Source: Bombella mellum
Lineage (GTDB): Bacteria; Pseudomonadota; Alphaproteobacteria; Acetobacterales; Acetobacteraceae
Length of the DNA: 64,000 nucleotides
Assembly (NCBI RefSeq): GCF_014048465.1
Contig: NZ_PDLY01000001.1
Location: forward strand, 248,001 to 312,000
Direction of reading: 5' to 3'
Numbering within the stretch: the stretch's first letter is position 1; each line of letters begins with the position of its first letter. A program made the position numbers and the translations under genes. Shown here one piece after another: positions 7,888-16,323 of the stretch. The notes below the pieces were generated by a model. The model was not told where the DNA came from. It did no database searches and saw nothing but the letters and a program-made list of their open reading frames with translations.

Positions 7888-9120
7888 ATGGGTGAACTGA
7901 CTTCAGGGAGAGGGAAGGTGCATGGGCGTCCGTCACTGACCGGCCTCTCACGTCGTGGCCTGCTGGGAGGGCTGGCAGGTCTGGCCGCTGCACCGGTGGC
8001 GGGCCGGGCGATCGGTTCCATTGCCTCAGGGCCGAGCGTGATGTCCTCGCCACCACGGAGCTGGGGTGCCGAGGATACTCCGGTCAATCTGCCGGACCCG
8101 GACGTGCTGGCTCTGGACCCGTCCTTCGGGCTGGTGAATTACGGCAATTCACCCCTCAGGCGGCTCTGGCAGGGAGGCGGCTGGCTGGAAGGCCCCGCCT
8201 GGTGCACGGTCGGGCGGTTCCTGCTGCTGAGTGACACGATCACGAGCCGCCAGTACCGTTACGACCCGGAGGATGGACCGCAGGGCCATATGAGCCTGTA
8301 CCGCCGGGAAAGTTTCAATGCCAATGGCAACACGTTCGATGCCGAAGGGCGTCTGGTTACGTGTGAGCATGGCATGCGCAGGGTCATCCGCTGGGAGCAT
8401 GATGGCAGCGTCACCGTTCTGGCGGATCATTACCGTGGCAGGACGCTCAATTCACCCAATGATGTCGTGGCGGCTCCTGACGGGAGCATCTGGTTCACCG
8501 ATCCCGCCTATGGTGACGGGGTGGTGGAAGGCCATGCGGATGTGGATGGTGCGGCCAATCCCCAGCGTCATCTCAACCCCCATCTGGATGCGGAGCTGAC
8601 GACCCAGTATGGCGGGCTGCGACGGCAGGAGGATCATACGTTCCGTGTGGATGGCCGGACGGGCAAGGTCGAGGCCATGCTGTCCCAGCATGACGTGGCG
8701 GGGCCGAACGGCCTGTGTTTCTCCCCGGACGGGACGAAGCTCTATGTGGCGTCGTCCGGCGCTGCCCCCGGTTCGCAGCCGCCTTTGCCGGATCATGGAA
8801 TTCATGTGTTCGACATGAGACAGGGGCGGCCAGTCAATGGTCGGCTCTTCACGGACTTCACGCTGGCGGGCCGGGCCATGCGCCCCGATGGCATTCGTGC
8901 CGACGTGGAGGGCAACCTCTGGTGCGGGGCGTGGGGGCCACTGGGACTGTGCGGCGTGTTCATCTATAGTCCTCATGGACAGATGATCGGTCGTATCAGG
9001 CTGCCGGTTGGCTGCTCCAACCTCACCTTTGGTGGGCCGAAGCGCAATGTCCTCTACATGTGCTGTGGCACGGCCCTGTTCAGCCTCATCACCGCCACGC
9101 AGGGTGCTGGCCGCAGCTGA
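7888..9120 (+). CDS. Tat-exported SMP-30/gluconolactonase-family protein
   Basis: Six-bladed beta-propeller of the SMP-30/LRE/gluconolactonase family, which hydrolyses sugar lactones with a divalent metal. The N-terminus has a twin-arginine signal (LSRRGLLGGLAGLAAAPVAG). Family segments are visible as WLEGPAW (metal-ligand Glu), SPNDVVAAPDGSIWFTDPAYG (metal-ligand Asn) and GPNGLCFSPDGTKLYV. The final metal ligand Asp is plausible in MRPDGIRADVEGNLW. The ATG follows GGAAGGAG. A periplasmic lactonase fits acetic acid bacteria, which make glucono-lactone outside the cytoplasm, but the true substrate is not determined. It is the last gene of the likely antiporter-asparaginase unit. Confidence 0.87.
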   Translation: MGELTSGRGKVHGRPSLTGLSRRGLLGGLAGLAAAPVAGRAIGSIASGPSVMSSPPRSWGAEDTPVNLPDPDVLALDPSFGLVNYGNSPLRRLWQGGGWLEGPAWCTVGRFLLLSDTITSRQYRYDPEDGPQGHMSLYRRESFNANGNTFDAEGRLVTCEHGMRRVIRWEHDGSVTVLADHYRGRTLNSPNDVVAAPDGSIWFTDPAYGDGVVEGHADVDGAANPQRHLNPHLDAELTTQYGGLRRQEDHTFRVDGRTGKVEAMLSQHDVAGPNGLCFSPDGTKLYVASSGAAPGSQPPLPDHGIHVFDMRQGRPVNGRLFTDFTLAGRAMRPDGIRADVEGNLWCGAWGPLGLCGVFIYSPHGQMIGRIRLPVGCSNLTFGGPKRNVLYMCCGTALFSLITATQGAGRS

Positions 9121-9220
9121 CATCATCAGAGGTTACCCACAGTTCCGGCGGATGGAATGGTGGAGGAATCGGGGACGATGGTGTGAATAGAGGGTACGGA
9201 GTTAGGAAGGTAGTGCAGGG

Positions 9221-9982
9221 ATGTCGAAGAAGGGTGGTTTTTGGCAGGGCTTTAAAAGTGAAAAGTCCTTTCGGCGGGCATTGGCTGGGTCGCGTGTTGG
9301 AATAGGGTTTGGTGCGGCTTTTCTCGTTGCCTGTCTTGGAAGTTATCCGACTTATAATGTATTGGAAGCGGATAATACCAAAGACGGTTTGTTATGTACT
9401 TTGGCCTCCGTAGCACATCATGCCTATGTGTGGACTTTTTGTTATCTTATAACGGGTGTATCGCTTTCGTTATTATCCTTTTTCATTTTGATTTCTGAAG
9501 AAGAATATTTAAAGAAAGAAAATTGTTCTATCATGCGATCAGTGGGTTGCATGATTCTGGATACGCTTTTCCCATGTTCAGATTCTTTCACAAAGAGAAA
9601 AAATAGAGTTGATAGTTGGCCAATAAAATCATTTATTGTTTTTGCTTTAGATGGATTTTTGTTTCGAAAAAAATGGTTTAGGGAGTTTTTTAATAGGAAT
9701 TGTTTTTCTGTTATTCGTTCTTCGTCTCCACTTATTGTGGAGTCATTATTTTGTTTTCTTGATAAGAAATTTAATATCTTTGATAGGAAACGCCATTATA
9801 TTTCATGGTGGAGTGTGTTTTTTGCGTATGGTTTTCTTTGTTTTTCAGTTGGTTTTTATTTTTGTGCAGTGAGAGAAATGGCTTCTTTTATGGGAGGTAG
9901 TTCTCAGCCTGCTCTTATAGCTACGGTAAAGCCATTGAGTGGCTATACATGTCCTCCTTCAGAGTCGAAAAAATCTCATTAA
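9221..9982 (+). CDS. Orphan AT-rich membrane protein
   Basis: No family recognised. The 253-residue product has hydrophobic segments near residues 26-44 and 69-90, a weaker one near 135, and a long one near 199-225, suggesting three or four membrane spans separated by Lys/Arg-rich loops. Codon use is far more AT-rich than both neighbours (TTT, ATT, TTA and AAA codons dominate after residue 40), a sign of recent transfer. The frame stays open for 762 bases in AT-rich DNA, which supports real coding. The start ATG lacks a strong ribosome site. It lies 100 bases after the SMP-30 gene and 27 bases before the end of convergent gpmA. Confidence 0.68.
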   Translation: MSKKGGFWQGFKSEKSFRRALAGSRVGIGFGAAFLVACLGSYPTYNVLEADNTKDGLLCTLASVAHHAYVWTFCYLITGVSLSLLSFFILISEEEYLKKENCSIMRSVGCMILDTLFPCSDSFTKRKNRVDSWPIKSFIVFALDGFLFRKKWFREFFNRNCFSVIRSSSPLIVESLFCFLDKKFNIFDRKRHYISWWSVFFAYGFLCFSVGFYFCAVREMASFMGGSSQPALIATVKPLSGYTCPPSESKKSH

Positions 9983-10009
9983 AAAGCGGACGTTCCATTA
10001 CTGAGATTG

Positions 10010-10702
10010 TCATAGGTGGCCCATCTGCTTCACCGTCCCAGCTTCATTCACTCCATAAACCAGAGGCGTGCCTGTCGGGATTTCCAGCGTCTGCGTTTCC
10101 TCGGGGGACAGGCCGTCCAGATGGCTGATGAGGGCACGCATGACGGTTCCGTGCGTGACGACGAGCAGGGAACGGCCCCGCCGCAGGTCGGGTAGCAGCG
10201 TGTCCTGCCAGTAGGGGCGGACACGCTCCAGGGTCATGGCCAGACTTTCTGCACGGGGAAGATCAGCGTCTGGGATCATGGCGTAGCGGGGATCGTTCCC
10301 CGGGTGGTGGGGGCTGTCCGGCTCCACCTCTGGCGGGATGACCGCAAAACCTCGCCGCCACTGCTGCACCTGTTCCTGCCCGTAACGGGCGATGGTGTCT
10401 TCCCTGTTCAGCCCCTGCAGGGCACCGTAATGGCGTTCATTCAGCCGCCAGCTTTTATGTTCCGGCAGCCAAGGCTGGTCCAGCCCGTCCAGACAGTGGT
10501 GCAGCGTGTGGATGGCCCGTCTGAGCATGGAACAGTGGGCGGCATCAAAGCGGAGGCCGTGCGCCCGCATCAGGCGGCCTGCCCTCCGGGCTTCCTCGTG
10601 ACCGCAGGCAGAAAGGTCCAGGTCATTCCATCCCGTGAACAGGTTGGCCTCGTTGCCCAGACTTTGTCCGTGCCGCATCAGTACCAGCCTTGCTCCTGCC
10701 AT
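10010..10702 (-). CDS. gpmA: 2,3-bisphosphoglycerate-dependent phosphoglycerate mutase
   Basis: Interconverts 3- and 2-phosphoglycerate in glycolysis and gluconeogenesis. The phosphohistidine motif LMRHGQSLGNEANLFTGW places the catalytic His at residue 11. LNERHYGALQGLNR carries the conserved Glu and substrate-binding residues, THGTVMRAL holds the second catalytic His, and IPTGTPLVY is the C-terminal signature. The 230-residue length is normal. The ATG is preceded by GAGGGG. It is divergent from the HdeD-like gene and convergent with the orphan membrane gene. Confidence 0.95.
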   Translation of the reverse strand: MAGARLVLMRHGQSLGNEANLFTGWNDLDLSACGHEEARRAGRLMRAHGLRFDAAHCSMLRRAIHTLHHCLDGLDQPWLPEHKSWRLNERHYGALQGLNREDTIARYGQEQVQQWRRGFAVIPPEVEPDSPHHPGNDPRYAMIPDADLPRAESLAMTLERVRPYWQDTLLPDLRRGRSLLVVTHGTVMRALISHLDGLSPEETQTLEIPTGTPLVYGVNEAGTVKQMGHL

Positions 10703-10885
10703 GATGGTCCCCTCTTAATTCTCAGGTAGCTGCACTTTCCACGCAGACACTGTGAAACAGGATTGCAGGGTATGTCGAACGAAGTAAAGCCACCACGCTC
10801 CCAGCGTGATGCATGGCATGTGATACTTGTCAGAATGATGAATCTACGTCATGCCTTGAGGGGTGATTATGGAAGGGATCAGGTC

Positions 10886-11425
10886 ATGATTGATAACCAG
10901 CAGAAAATGTTGCTGAAACGGGAAGGTAATTCCGGAATCATCATGGGGGCGTTGATCGTCCTTACCGGAATCTTCATGGCCATGGCCCCCGTGCTGACGG
11001 TCGTTTCCCTCACGGCCCTGATGGCGATGGTGCTGCTGGTGGTGGGGATGTGTACCCTGGTGGACGTGTTCCGCCGGACGGGCATGGAACGCCGGATGCT
11101 TGACGGGCTGCTCGGCGTGTTCTTCGTCATTCTGGCTTTCCTGATCTTCTTCAACCCGGTCGGCTCGGCTGTCGGGCTGGTGCTTTGGGTGGCCATATGG
11201 TTCATCGTGCGTGGCGTGCTGGAACTGGCCGGGATGGGGGCCTCGCCTTACGGGCGCAGTTTCATGGCTCTGGATGCCATCGTCAACATCGTGCTGGGGG
11301 TGACCCTGTTCTGCATGAATCCGCTCATGGCACAGGCGGCCCTGGGTTATTATGTGGCCATCAGCCTCATGTTCTGGGGGTTCTCCCTGATCCATCGCAG
11401 CATCCTGCTGAAGCATCTGGGCTGA
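10886..11425 (+). CDS. HdeD-family membrane protein (DUF308)
   Basis: Small inner-membrane protein of the HdeD family, linked in enterobacteria to acid resistance. Six hydrophobic segments are visible, starting with GIIMGALIVLTGIFMAMAP. The repeated glycine-rich helices and the FFNP segment in the middle are typical. I prefer ATG 10886 (GGAAGG about 9 bases upstream; 179 residues, near the family's usual 180-190). An upstream in-frame ATG at 10772 would add 38 residues without family resemblance. A terminator follows at 11453-11483. An acid-stress role would suit an acid-producing host, but that is inference. Confidence 0.82.
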   Translation: MIDNQQKMLLKREGNSGIIMGALIVLTGIFMAMAPVLTVVSLTALMAMVLLVVGMCTLVDVFRRTGMERRMLDGLLGVFFVILAFLIFFNPVGSAVGLVLWVAIWFIVRGVLELAGMGASPYGRSFMALDAIVNIVLGVTLFCMNPLMAQAALGYYVAISLMFWGFSLIHRSILLKHLG

Positions 11426-11452
11426 GCTCCGCTGCCGTTTCAGAGATTGCGG

Positions 11453-11483
11453 AAACCCGGTCACAGGGATGGCCGGGTTTTTT
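11453..11483 (+). terminator. Rho-independent terminator after the HdeD-like gene
   Basis: An 8-bp stem (11453-11460 with 11473-11480), a 12-base loop, and six T residues at 11478-11483 that partly overlap the stem. Confidence 0.75.
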
Positions 11484-11565
11484 CATGGGGGCATTCCGGG
11501 TTTGCTGGTGATGTGAAGACGGGTTGGTGTTACGGTGCGGGCAGACCCGCAGGAAGGAGAAAGAA

Positions 11566-12225
11566 ATGATGTTCAGACCCTCTCATGCCGTCATGGCAGT
11601 GGCAGTTGGGCTGCTGTCCGCCGTACCAGCGTCTGCGGCCGGGCCGGGTGATGGCAGGGCGGCGGCCGTGGAAGCCGTGACGGAAAAAGGGGGTGGCCTG
11701 CCGGAGATCATGGCGGCTGAACATCCGGGGGTGACGGCACGCTCCGCTTTTGCCGGGCCATGGCGTTATGGCTGTGCCTATCCGGCCAAGGGAAGCCGAC
11801 AGGGGACGCAGTTCTGCACCATCCAGCTGGAACACATGATGGGGACGACGATGGACAGCGGGTTCTTCCTGCTAGCTCATGCCACGCCAGACCTTGTCAG
11901 GAAGCCGCTGGCCCAGCAGCCTTGGCAGATCAGCCTGAACCTGCCGACTCATCTGCCGTTCGACATGAAGGCCGGTCTCCAGCTGGTCGTGGATCATGGA
12001 ACGCCCGTGTCCCTGCCTTTGCAGTCCTGTGACGAGACGGGTTGCATGGCCCAGCAGGAGCTTCCGGCCGGTGTCGTGCAGTCCCTGTCCTCGGGGAAGA
12101 CGGCACAGCTGACGGCGAAGACGAAAACGGGCGAGACGTGGGCCTATGAGTTTCCGCTCTCCGACGTCCAGACGGGGATGCAGCAGATCGCAGGCTGGCT
12201 GGAGCGGGGCGAGCTGAACCCGTAA
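11566..12225 (+). CDS. IalB-family exported protein
   Basis: Belongs to the invasion-associated locus B family, widespread small periplasmic proteins of alphaproteobacteria with no settled biochemical role outside Bartonella. A signal peptide (MAVAVGLLSAVPASA) precedes the mature domain. The mature part has family features: GPWRYGCA, a Cys in QFCTIQ, a LPLQSCDETGCMAQQEL segment with paired Cys, and a strand ending SLSSGKTAQLTAKT. The four Cys may form two disulphides. ATG 11566 follows AGGAAGGAG; the frame also opens upstream at GTG 11524, without signal-peptide logic. It ends 15 bases before the convergent exporter gene. Confidence 0.78.
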   Translation: MMFRPSHAVMAVAVGLLSAVPASAAGPGDGRAAAVEAVTEKGGGLPEIMAAEHPGVTARSAFAGPWRYGCAYPAKGSRQGTQFCTIQLEHMMGTTMDSGFFLLAHATPDLVRKPLAQQPWQISLNLPTHLPFDMKAGLQLVVDHGTPVSLPLQSCDETGCMAQQELPAGVVQSLSSGKTAQLTAKTKTGETWAYEFPLSDVQTGMQQIAGWLERGELNP

Positions 12226-12240
12226 GAAGCGGACCGGCCT

Positions 12241-13446
12241 TCAGCCCTTCCTGCCGTCACGGATGAGCAGCAGGAAGGCGAGGCTGAGCAGCGAGGCCAT
12301 GCAGATGGTCGTGGCCATGGGGCGGGGTGTGGCGTCAGCCAGAAGCCCCACCAGCCCGGACCCGATGATGCCGCTGCCATAATGGACGGCTCCCGTCATG
12401 GCGGAGACGGTGCCCGCATGGGTGGGGTCATCATGCAGGGCACCGGAGAGGGAATTGGCCACGATGAATCCGGCCATGGCGACATAGAGGAAGAGCGGCA
12501 GGAACAGCCCCCACAGCCCGCCATAATCAGTCCAGACATCAGCGACCAGCCAGAGCGAGACCAGAACGCTGATGATGACCCCCATGACGAGCAGCCTGTC
12601 GCTGCCCCATGCGTGGACCAGCCGGGCATTGATCATGTTGGCCGTCATGATGCCCACGATGCCCAGTCCGAAGAGCAGGGCATAGAGCAGGGAGGAGGCA
12701 TGATGGTAGCTGATATAGGCAAAGGGGGAGCCGGAAATGTAGGCGAACGTCCCCGCATAGTAACAGCCACCGACACAGGCATAGCCCAGCAGGCGGGGGC
12801 GGCGGATGAGGTGGGCATAGTGTGAGAAGGCATGAAGGATGGAGTGGGGGCGTCCATCCCGCTTTGGCAGGGTCTCCGGCAGGAAGAACAGGCTGCCAAG
12901 CATGATGAGGCCCACGCAGACCAGACTGACGAAAATGGCCCGCCAGCCCCAGAAGGCCAGAATCTGCCCGCCAATCAGCGGGGCCAGCAGAGGCGTGATG
13001 GCCGTGACGGTCATCAGCGTGGAGAGCATCTGGGCGGCACGGTGGCCGTGGTAGAGGTCCCGCACCATGGCCCGGGCGATCACGACATTGGCGCAGGCTC
13101 CGATGGCCTGAAGAAGGCGGAAGGCGATGAGCGTCGTGATGGACCCGGCAGCGGCACAGCCTGCCGACCCGAGGGTGAACAGGACCAGCCCGATGGCAAT
13201 GGGCAGCCGTCGGCCATGATGGTCGCTGACCGGCCCCCAGATGAGCTGGCCGAGACTGAACCCCACCAGATAGCCGGAGATCGTCCAGGCCATTTCACCG
13301 CCCGGTGCCCGCAGGGCCTGTGCCATGGTGGGCATGGCTGGCAGGTAAAAATCGGTGGAGATGGCCGCAAAGCCCATCAGGATGCTGAGGATGCCCAGCA
13401 GGCGCAGGGAATGGACGGCCATCGGTTGTGTGGAGCTGGAGGACAT
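12241..13446 (-). CDS. Bcr/CflA-family multidrug efflux transporter (MFS)
   Basis: Twelve-helix major facilitator exporter using the proton gradient. The 401 residues carry the DHA1 family N-terminal signature STDFYLPAMPTMAQAL, the loop 2-3 motif GPVSDHHGRRLPIAIG, and the TM4-5 segment RAMVRDLYHGHRAAQMLST followed by APLIGGQI (antiporter motif C region). These place it in the Bcr/CflA subgroup, which exports bicyclomycin, sulphonamides, chloramphenicol or dipeptides; the substrate here is unknown. It follows the LysE-type gene by 65 bases on the same strand, so both may be expressed together. Confidence 0.9.
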   Translation of the reverse strand: MSSSSTQPMAVHSLRLLGILSILMGFAAISTDFYLPAMPTMAQALRAPGGEMAWTISGYLVGFSLGQLIWGPVSDHHGRRLPIAIGLVLFTLGSAGCAAAGSITTLIAFRLLQAIGACANVVIARAMVRDLYHGHRAAQMLSTLMTVTAITPLLAPLIGGQILAFWGWRAIFVSLVCVGLIMLGSLFFLPETLPKRDGRPHSILHAFSHYAHLIRRPRLLGYACVGGCYYAGTFAYISGSPFAYISYHHASSLLYALLFGLGIVGIMTANMINARLVHAWGSDRLLVMGVIISVLVSLWLVADVWTDYGGLWGLFLPLFLYVAMAGFIVANSLSGALHDDPTHAGTVSAMTGAVHYGSGIIGSGLVGLLADATPRPMATTICMASLLSLAFLLLIRDGRKG

Positions 13447-13511
13447 GCCTCAAGAGATGCGGGGCCGGTGTCGGCCTGTCAAGCAGGGGCGGTACACAGC
13501 CACGAGGGGTT

Positions 13512-14135
13512 TCACATCTGTCTGGCGACCGTCTCCCCCAGGAGCAGCAGGGCAATGCCTGTCATGGAGCATCCCGAAAGTCGGCTGACCAGCCCTGCCA
13601 TTCTGGGGCGTGAGGAGAGAAGCCAGTGCGCCCCGTACCCCACGGCCAGATAGACGCACAGGCAGGTCAGGCAGTGGATGAGGCCAAGACAGCTGATCTG
13701 CCAGCAGGTGCCCAGTGAGGAGGTGGGCCGGAGGAACTGGGGCAGGATGGCCATTATGATCATCATGACCTTGGGGTTGAACAGGCTGACCGTGACGCCC
13801 CTGGCCAGCCAGTGCAGGGACGGACCGGAAGCGGCCTGCATCGCACCGGGCAGCGCCGCCTCTGCCCGGAGCTGCCCGATCCCCAGCCAGAGCAGGTAGA
13901 GTGCACCGCAGATGGTGATGGCGGGCAGGGCAAAAGGGGTCGTCCTGATGAGTGACCCGAGGCCTGCGGCAGCCAGAAGGATGATGAGGCCGTGCCCCAG
14001 AACCATGCCGCTGACGGCAGGCACGACACGGCGGCCCGTGCTGCCTGCGGTGATGGCATAGGCCCAGTCCATGCCCGGAGACATGATGAAGAGGAAGGAA
14101 ACAAGCCAGAAGGCGGACAGCAGGCTGAAGGGCAT
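13512..14135 (-). CDS. LysE/RhtB-family amino-acid exporter
   Basis: Inner-membrane exporter with about six hydrophobic segments. The N-terminus FLFIMSPGMDWAYAITAGSTGRR is the LysE/RhtB signature, and SLFNPKVMMIIMAILPQF is the second conserved block. I chose the ATG at 14135 (207 residues, usual for the family) over a 22-residue longer frame that runs toward the divergent gene. The Lrp-type regulator gene starts 107 bases away in the opposite direction, the common arrangement in which the regulator senses the amino acid that is exported. The exported amino acid is not evident. Confidence 0.88.
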   Translation of the reverse strand: MPFSLLSAFWLVSFLFIMSPGMDWAYAITAGSTGRRVVPAVSGMVLGHGLIILLAAAGLGSLIRTTPFALPAITICGALYLLWLGIGQLRAEAALPGAMQAASGPSLHWLARGVTVSLFNPKVMMIIMAILPQFLRPTSSLGTCWQISCLGLIHCLTCLCVYLAVGYGAHWLLSSRPRMAGLVSRLSGCSMTGIALLLLGETVARQM

Positions 14136-14242
14136 GGCAATTCTCGTTCTTGCGGATGACGGAAGAGACGATAGACTTTCGGCTGCGGGAATATCTTGCA
14201 AATCATCCTGCCTGATGAGGGAAAGATGGAAGGAAATGTGGA

Positions 14243-14695
14243 ATGGATGCGCTTGACAGGAAGATTCTTGCTGAACTTCAGAAGGATGGTCGGCTGAGCG
14301 TCACGGAGCTGGCCGAGCGTGTCGGCCTCAGCCTGTCGCCCTGTCACAGGCGTGTCCGGGCTTTGGAGACCAGCGGGGCCATCAGGGCCTACAGGGCGCA
14401 GATCAACCCGGCGAGCGTGGGGCTGGAATTCTCCTCGCTCGTGTTCGTGACGTTCCGGGACATCACCCAGAGCGTGCTGCGGGCGTTCGAGGAAGCCGTC
14501 ATCGCCATCTCCGAGATCACGGAGGCAAGACGGCTTTTCGGAGACCCCGATTTCATGCCGGAAGTCATGACGAAAGATCTGCCCGCCTATCAGCAGCTGT
14601 ATGATGACCGGCTGACGGCCCTCCCGGGTGTGCAGCGGCTTACCTCCACCCTCATCATGAAGGATGTCGTGCGGGACAGGATGTTCCCCCTGTAG
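14243..14695 (+). CDS. Lrp/AsnC-family transcriptional regulator
   Basis: DNA-binding regulator responding to an amino acid. It opens with the family start MDALDRKILAELQKDGRLSVTELA. A winged helix-turn-helix lies in residues 1-60 (AERVGLSLSPCHRRVRALE recognition helix), and a RAM ligand-binding domain follows to residue 150 with the GDPDFMPEV segment. AAGGAAATGTGG precedes the ATG. Divergent orientation to the LysE-type exporter suggests it controls that gene from the shared 107-base region. The specific ligand is unknown. Confidence 0.92.
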   Translation: MDALDRKILAELQKDGRLSVTELAERVGLSLSPCHRRVRALETSGAIRAYRAQINPASVGLEFSSLVFVTFRDITQSVLRAFEEAVIAISEITEARRLFGDPDFMPEVMTKDLPAYQQLYDDRLTALPGVQRLTSTLIMKDVVRDRMFPL

Positions 14696-14830
14696 GAAAG
14701 GTCAGGAGCGGGTTTCTGCCGGGGTGACCTTGCCATGCCGTTCCAGATCGGCACGATGGGGCTGGTGATGGATGGTGCGGATCATCCGGCAGCGGGAGGC
14801 CGGGCCGGTGGAGATGGAGGAGAAAGCCCC

Positions 14831-16099
14831 ATGCCGACAGGAACGCAGACGGACGCTCACGTCCCGCCCATGCATGCGCTGGCACGGCGTGCCCGTGAGG
14901 CATCCGGGATTCTGGCCGTATGTCCGGCAGGGCAGCGGACGGCGGCACTGCGCCATGTGGCCGCAGGCCTGCGGGATGGAACGGAGGCCCTGCTGGCTGC
15001 CAATCGCCGGGACCTTGAGCAGGCCAGTCTCAGCCCGTTCTTTCAGGAACGGCTGACCCTGACGGCGGAACGGCTTGAGGGTGTGGCCCGCAGCGTGGAC
15101 GCCCTTGCGGGCATGGAAGACCCGGTCGGGCAGGTTCTGGCCGCATGGCAGCAGCCGAATGGCCTGAAGCTGCGCCGTGTGGCCACGCCACTTGGCGTGC
15201 TGGGCATGATCCATGAGGGGCGGCCCACCGTCGGGGTGGATGCGGCCACTCTGGCCATCCGGTCCGGCAATGCCCTGCTTCTGCGGGGCGGGCCGGAGAG
15301 TTTTCACAGCACGCAGGCCCTGCATCATGTGATCCAGCAGGGGCTGGCTCGTGCTGGCCTGCCGGAGGATGCCGTGCTCATGGTGCCGGATGCCGGGCCG
15401 GAGCATTTGGGGGACATGCTCCGTGCGGCAGGGCTGATCGACGTGACCGTGGTCCGTGGCGGGCGTACGCTGGTGGAGCGTGTGCAGGCCGAGGCACGGA
15501 TGCCGGTTCTGGCCCATGCGGCGGGGCTGTGCCACAGCTACGTTCATGCGGCGGCGGATCATGAGCTGGCCCGGAAGGTCGTGCGCAATGCCAGGCTGCG
15601 CCGTCCCGGCATCTGTGGGGCCACGGAAACGCTCCTGATCGACGCTGCCATCGCTCCGGGTCTCCTGCCGCAGATTGTGGCCGATTTGGCAGCGGAGGGC
15701 TGCACCTTCCGGGCTGATGAGGCCGCCCGCAGCATCCTGCCAGAACTGCCCGCTGCCACGGAGGAAGATTTTGCCACGGAATGGCTGGACCGGGTCCTGA
15801 ACATTTCCGTCGTGGAAGGGGTGGATGCGGCCCTGGCGCATGTCGTCCGCTTCTCGTCCCGTCATACGGAGGCGATCCTGACGGAAGATGAGGCCGTGGC
15901 GCAGTATTTCATGCAGCGTGTCCCCAGTGCCATCGTGATGTGGAACACTTCGACGCAGTTCAGTGACGGTGGCGAGTTCGGACTGGGCGGGGAAATCGGC
16001 ATCATGTCAGGCCGACTGCCGCCCCGTGGCCCGGTTGGTCCAGCCCAGCTCATGACATGGCGTTATGAGGTGCACGGAACAGGGCAGCTGCGCCCTTGA
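14831..16099 (+). CDS. proA: Gamma-glutamyl phosphate reductase
   Basis: Reduces gamma-glutamyl phosphate to glutamate semialdehyde with NADPH, the second step of proline synthesis. Family blocks include LGVLGMIHEGRPTVGVDAA, SGNALLLRGGPE and RRPGICGATETLLID, whose Cys is the catalytic nucleophile. The C-terminal STQFSDGGEFGLGGEIGIM is the signature. I chose ATG 14831 (preceded by GGAGGAG) giving 422 residues; an upstream start at 14735 would add 32 residues without homology. The usual partner proB is not adjacent. Confidence 0.94.
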   Translation: MPTGTQTDAHVPPMHALARRAREASGILAVCPAGQRTAALRHVAAGLRDGTEALLAANRRDLEQASLSPFFQERLTLTAERLEGVARSVDALAGMEDPVGQVLAAWQQPNGLKLRRVATPLGVLGMIHEGRPTVGVDAATLAIRSGNALLLRGGPESFHSTQALHHVIQQGLARAGLPEDAVLMVPDAGPEHLGDMLRAAGLIDVTVVRGGRTLVERVQAEARMPVLAHAAGLCHSYVHAAADHELARKVVRNARLRRPGICGATETLLIDAAIAPGLLPQIVADLAAEGCTFRADEAARSILPELPAATEEDFATEWLDRVLNISVVEGVDAALAHVVRFSSRHTEAILTEDEAVAQYFMQRVPSAIVMWNTSTQFSDGGEFGLGGEIGIMSGRLPPRGPVGPAQLMTWRYEVHGTGQLRP

Positions 16100-16209
16100 C
16101 GGATCGGGATGTCCCTTCCAGACCATTTCTGAACCGGAACGGACCGTGCATGGTCACGTAAACGGATCGTGACGTGAAACCGCCTGATGCGCTCCGGGAG
16201 GGCGGTGGG

Positions 16210-16311
16210 GCAGAAGGTGGTTTTCATCAGGAAGAGCTGCTGAACTGAAACAGCTTGACGTGATGGCCGATATTCGCAGAAGGTAGTCTTCATCAGGTAG
16301 AGCTGTTGAAC
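16210..16311. repeat. Two near-identical 36-base direct repeats, 66-base period
   Basis: Copies at 16210-16245 and 16276-16311 match at 32 of 36 positions; the four differences are scattered. Similarity stops outside the 36 bases. They lie in the 224-base gap after proA, the second ending just before the ribosome site of the 133-residue gene. Function unknown. Confidence 0.7.
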
Positions 16312-16323
16312 AGGAGAGGCCCC

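Noticed and set aside
16063-16293. Minus-strand frame with a repeated QLFLMKTTFC segment
   Set aside because: The repetition comes from the 36-base DNA repeats; no start site or family supports translation.
16210-16311. CRISPR array
   Set aside because: Only two imperfect units with one 30-base spacer and no cas genes; this is a simple direct repeat pair.
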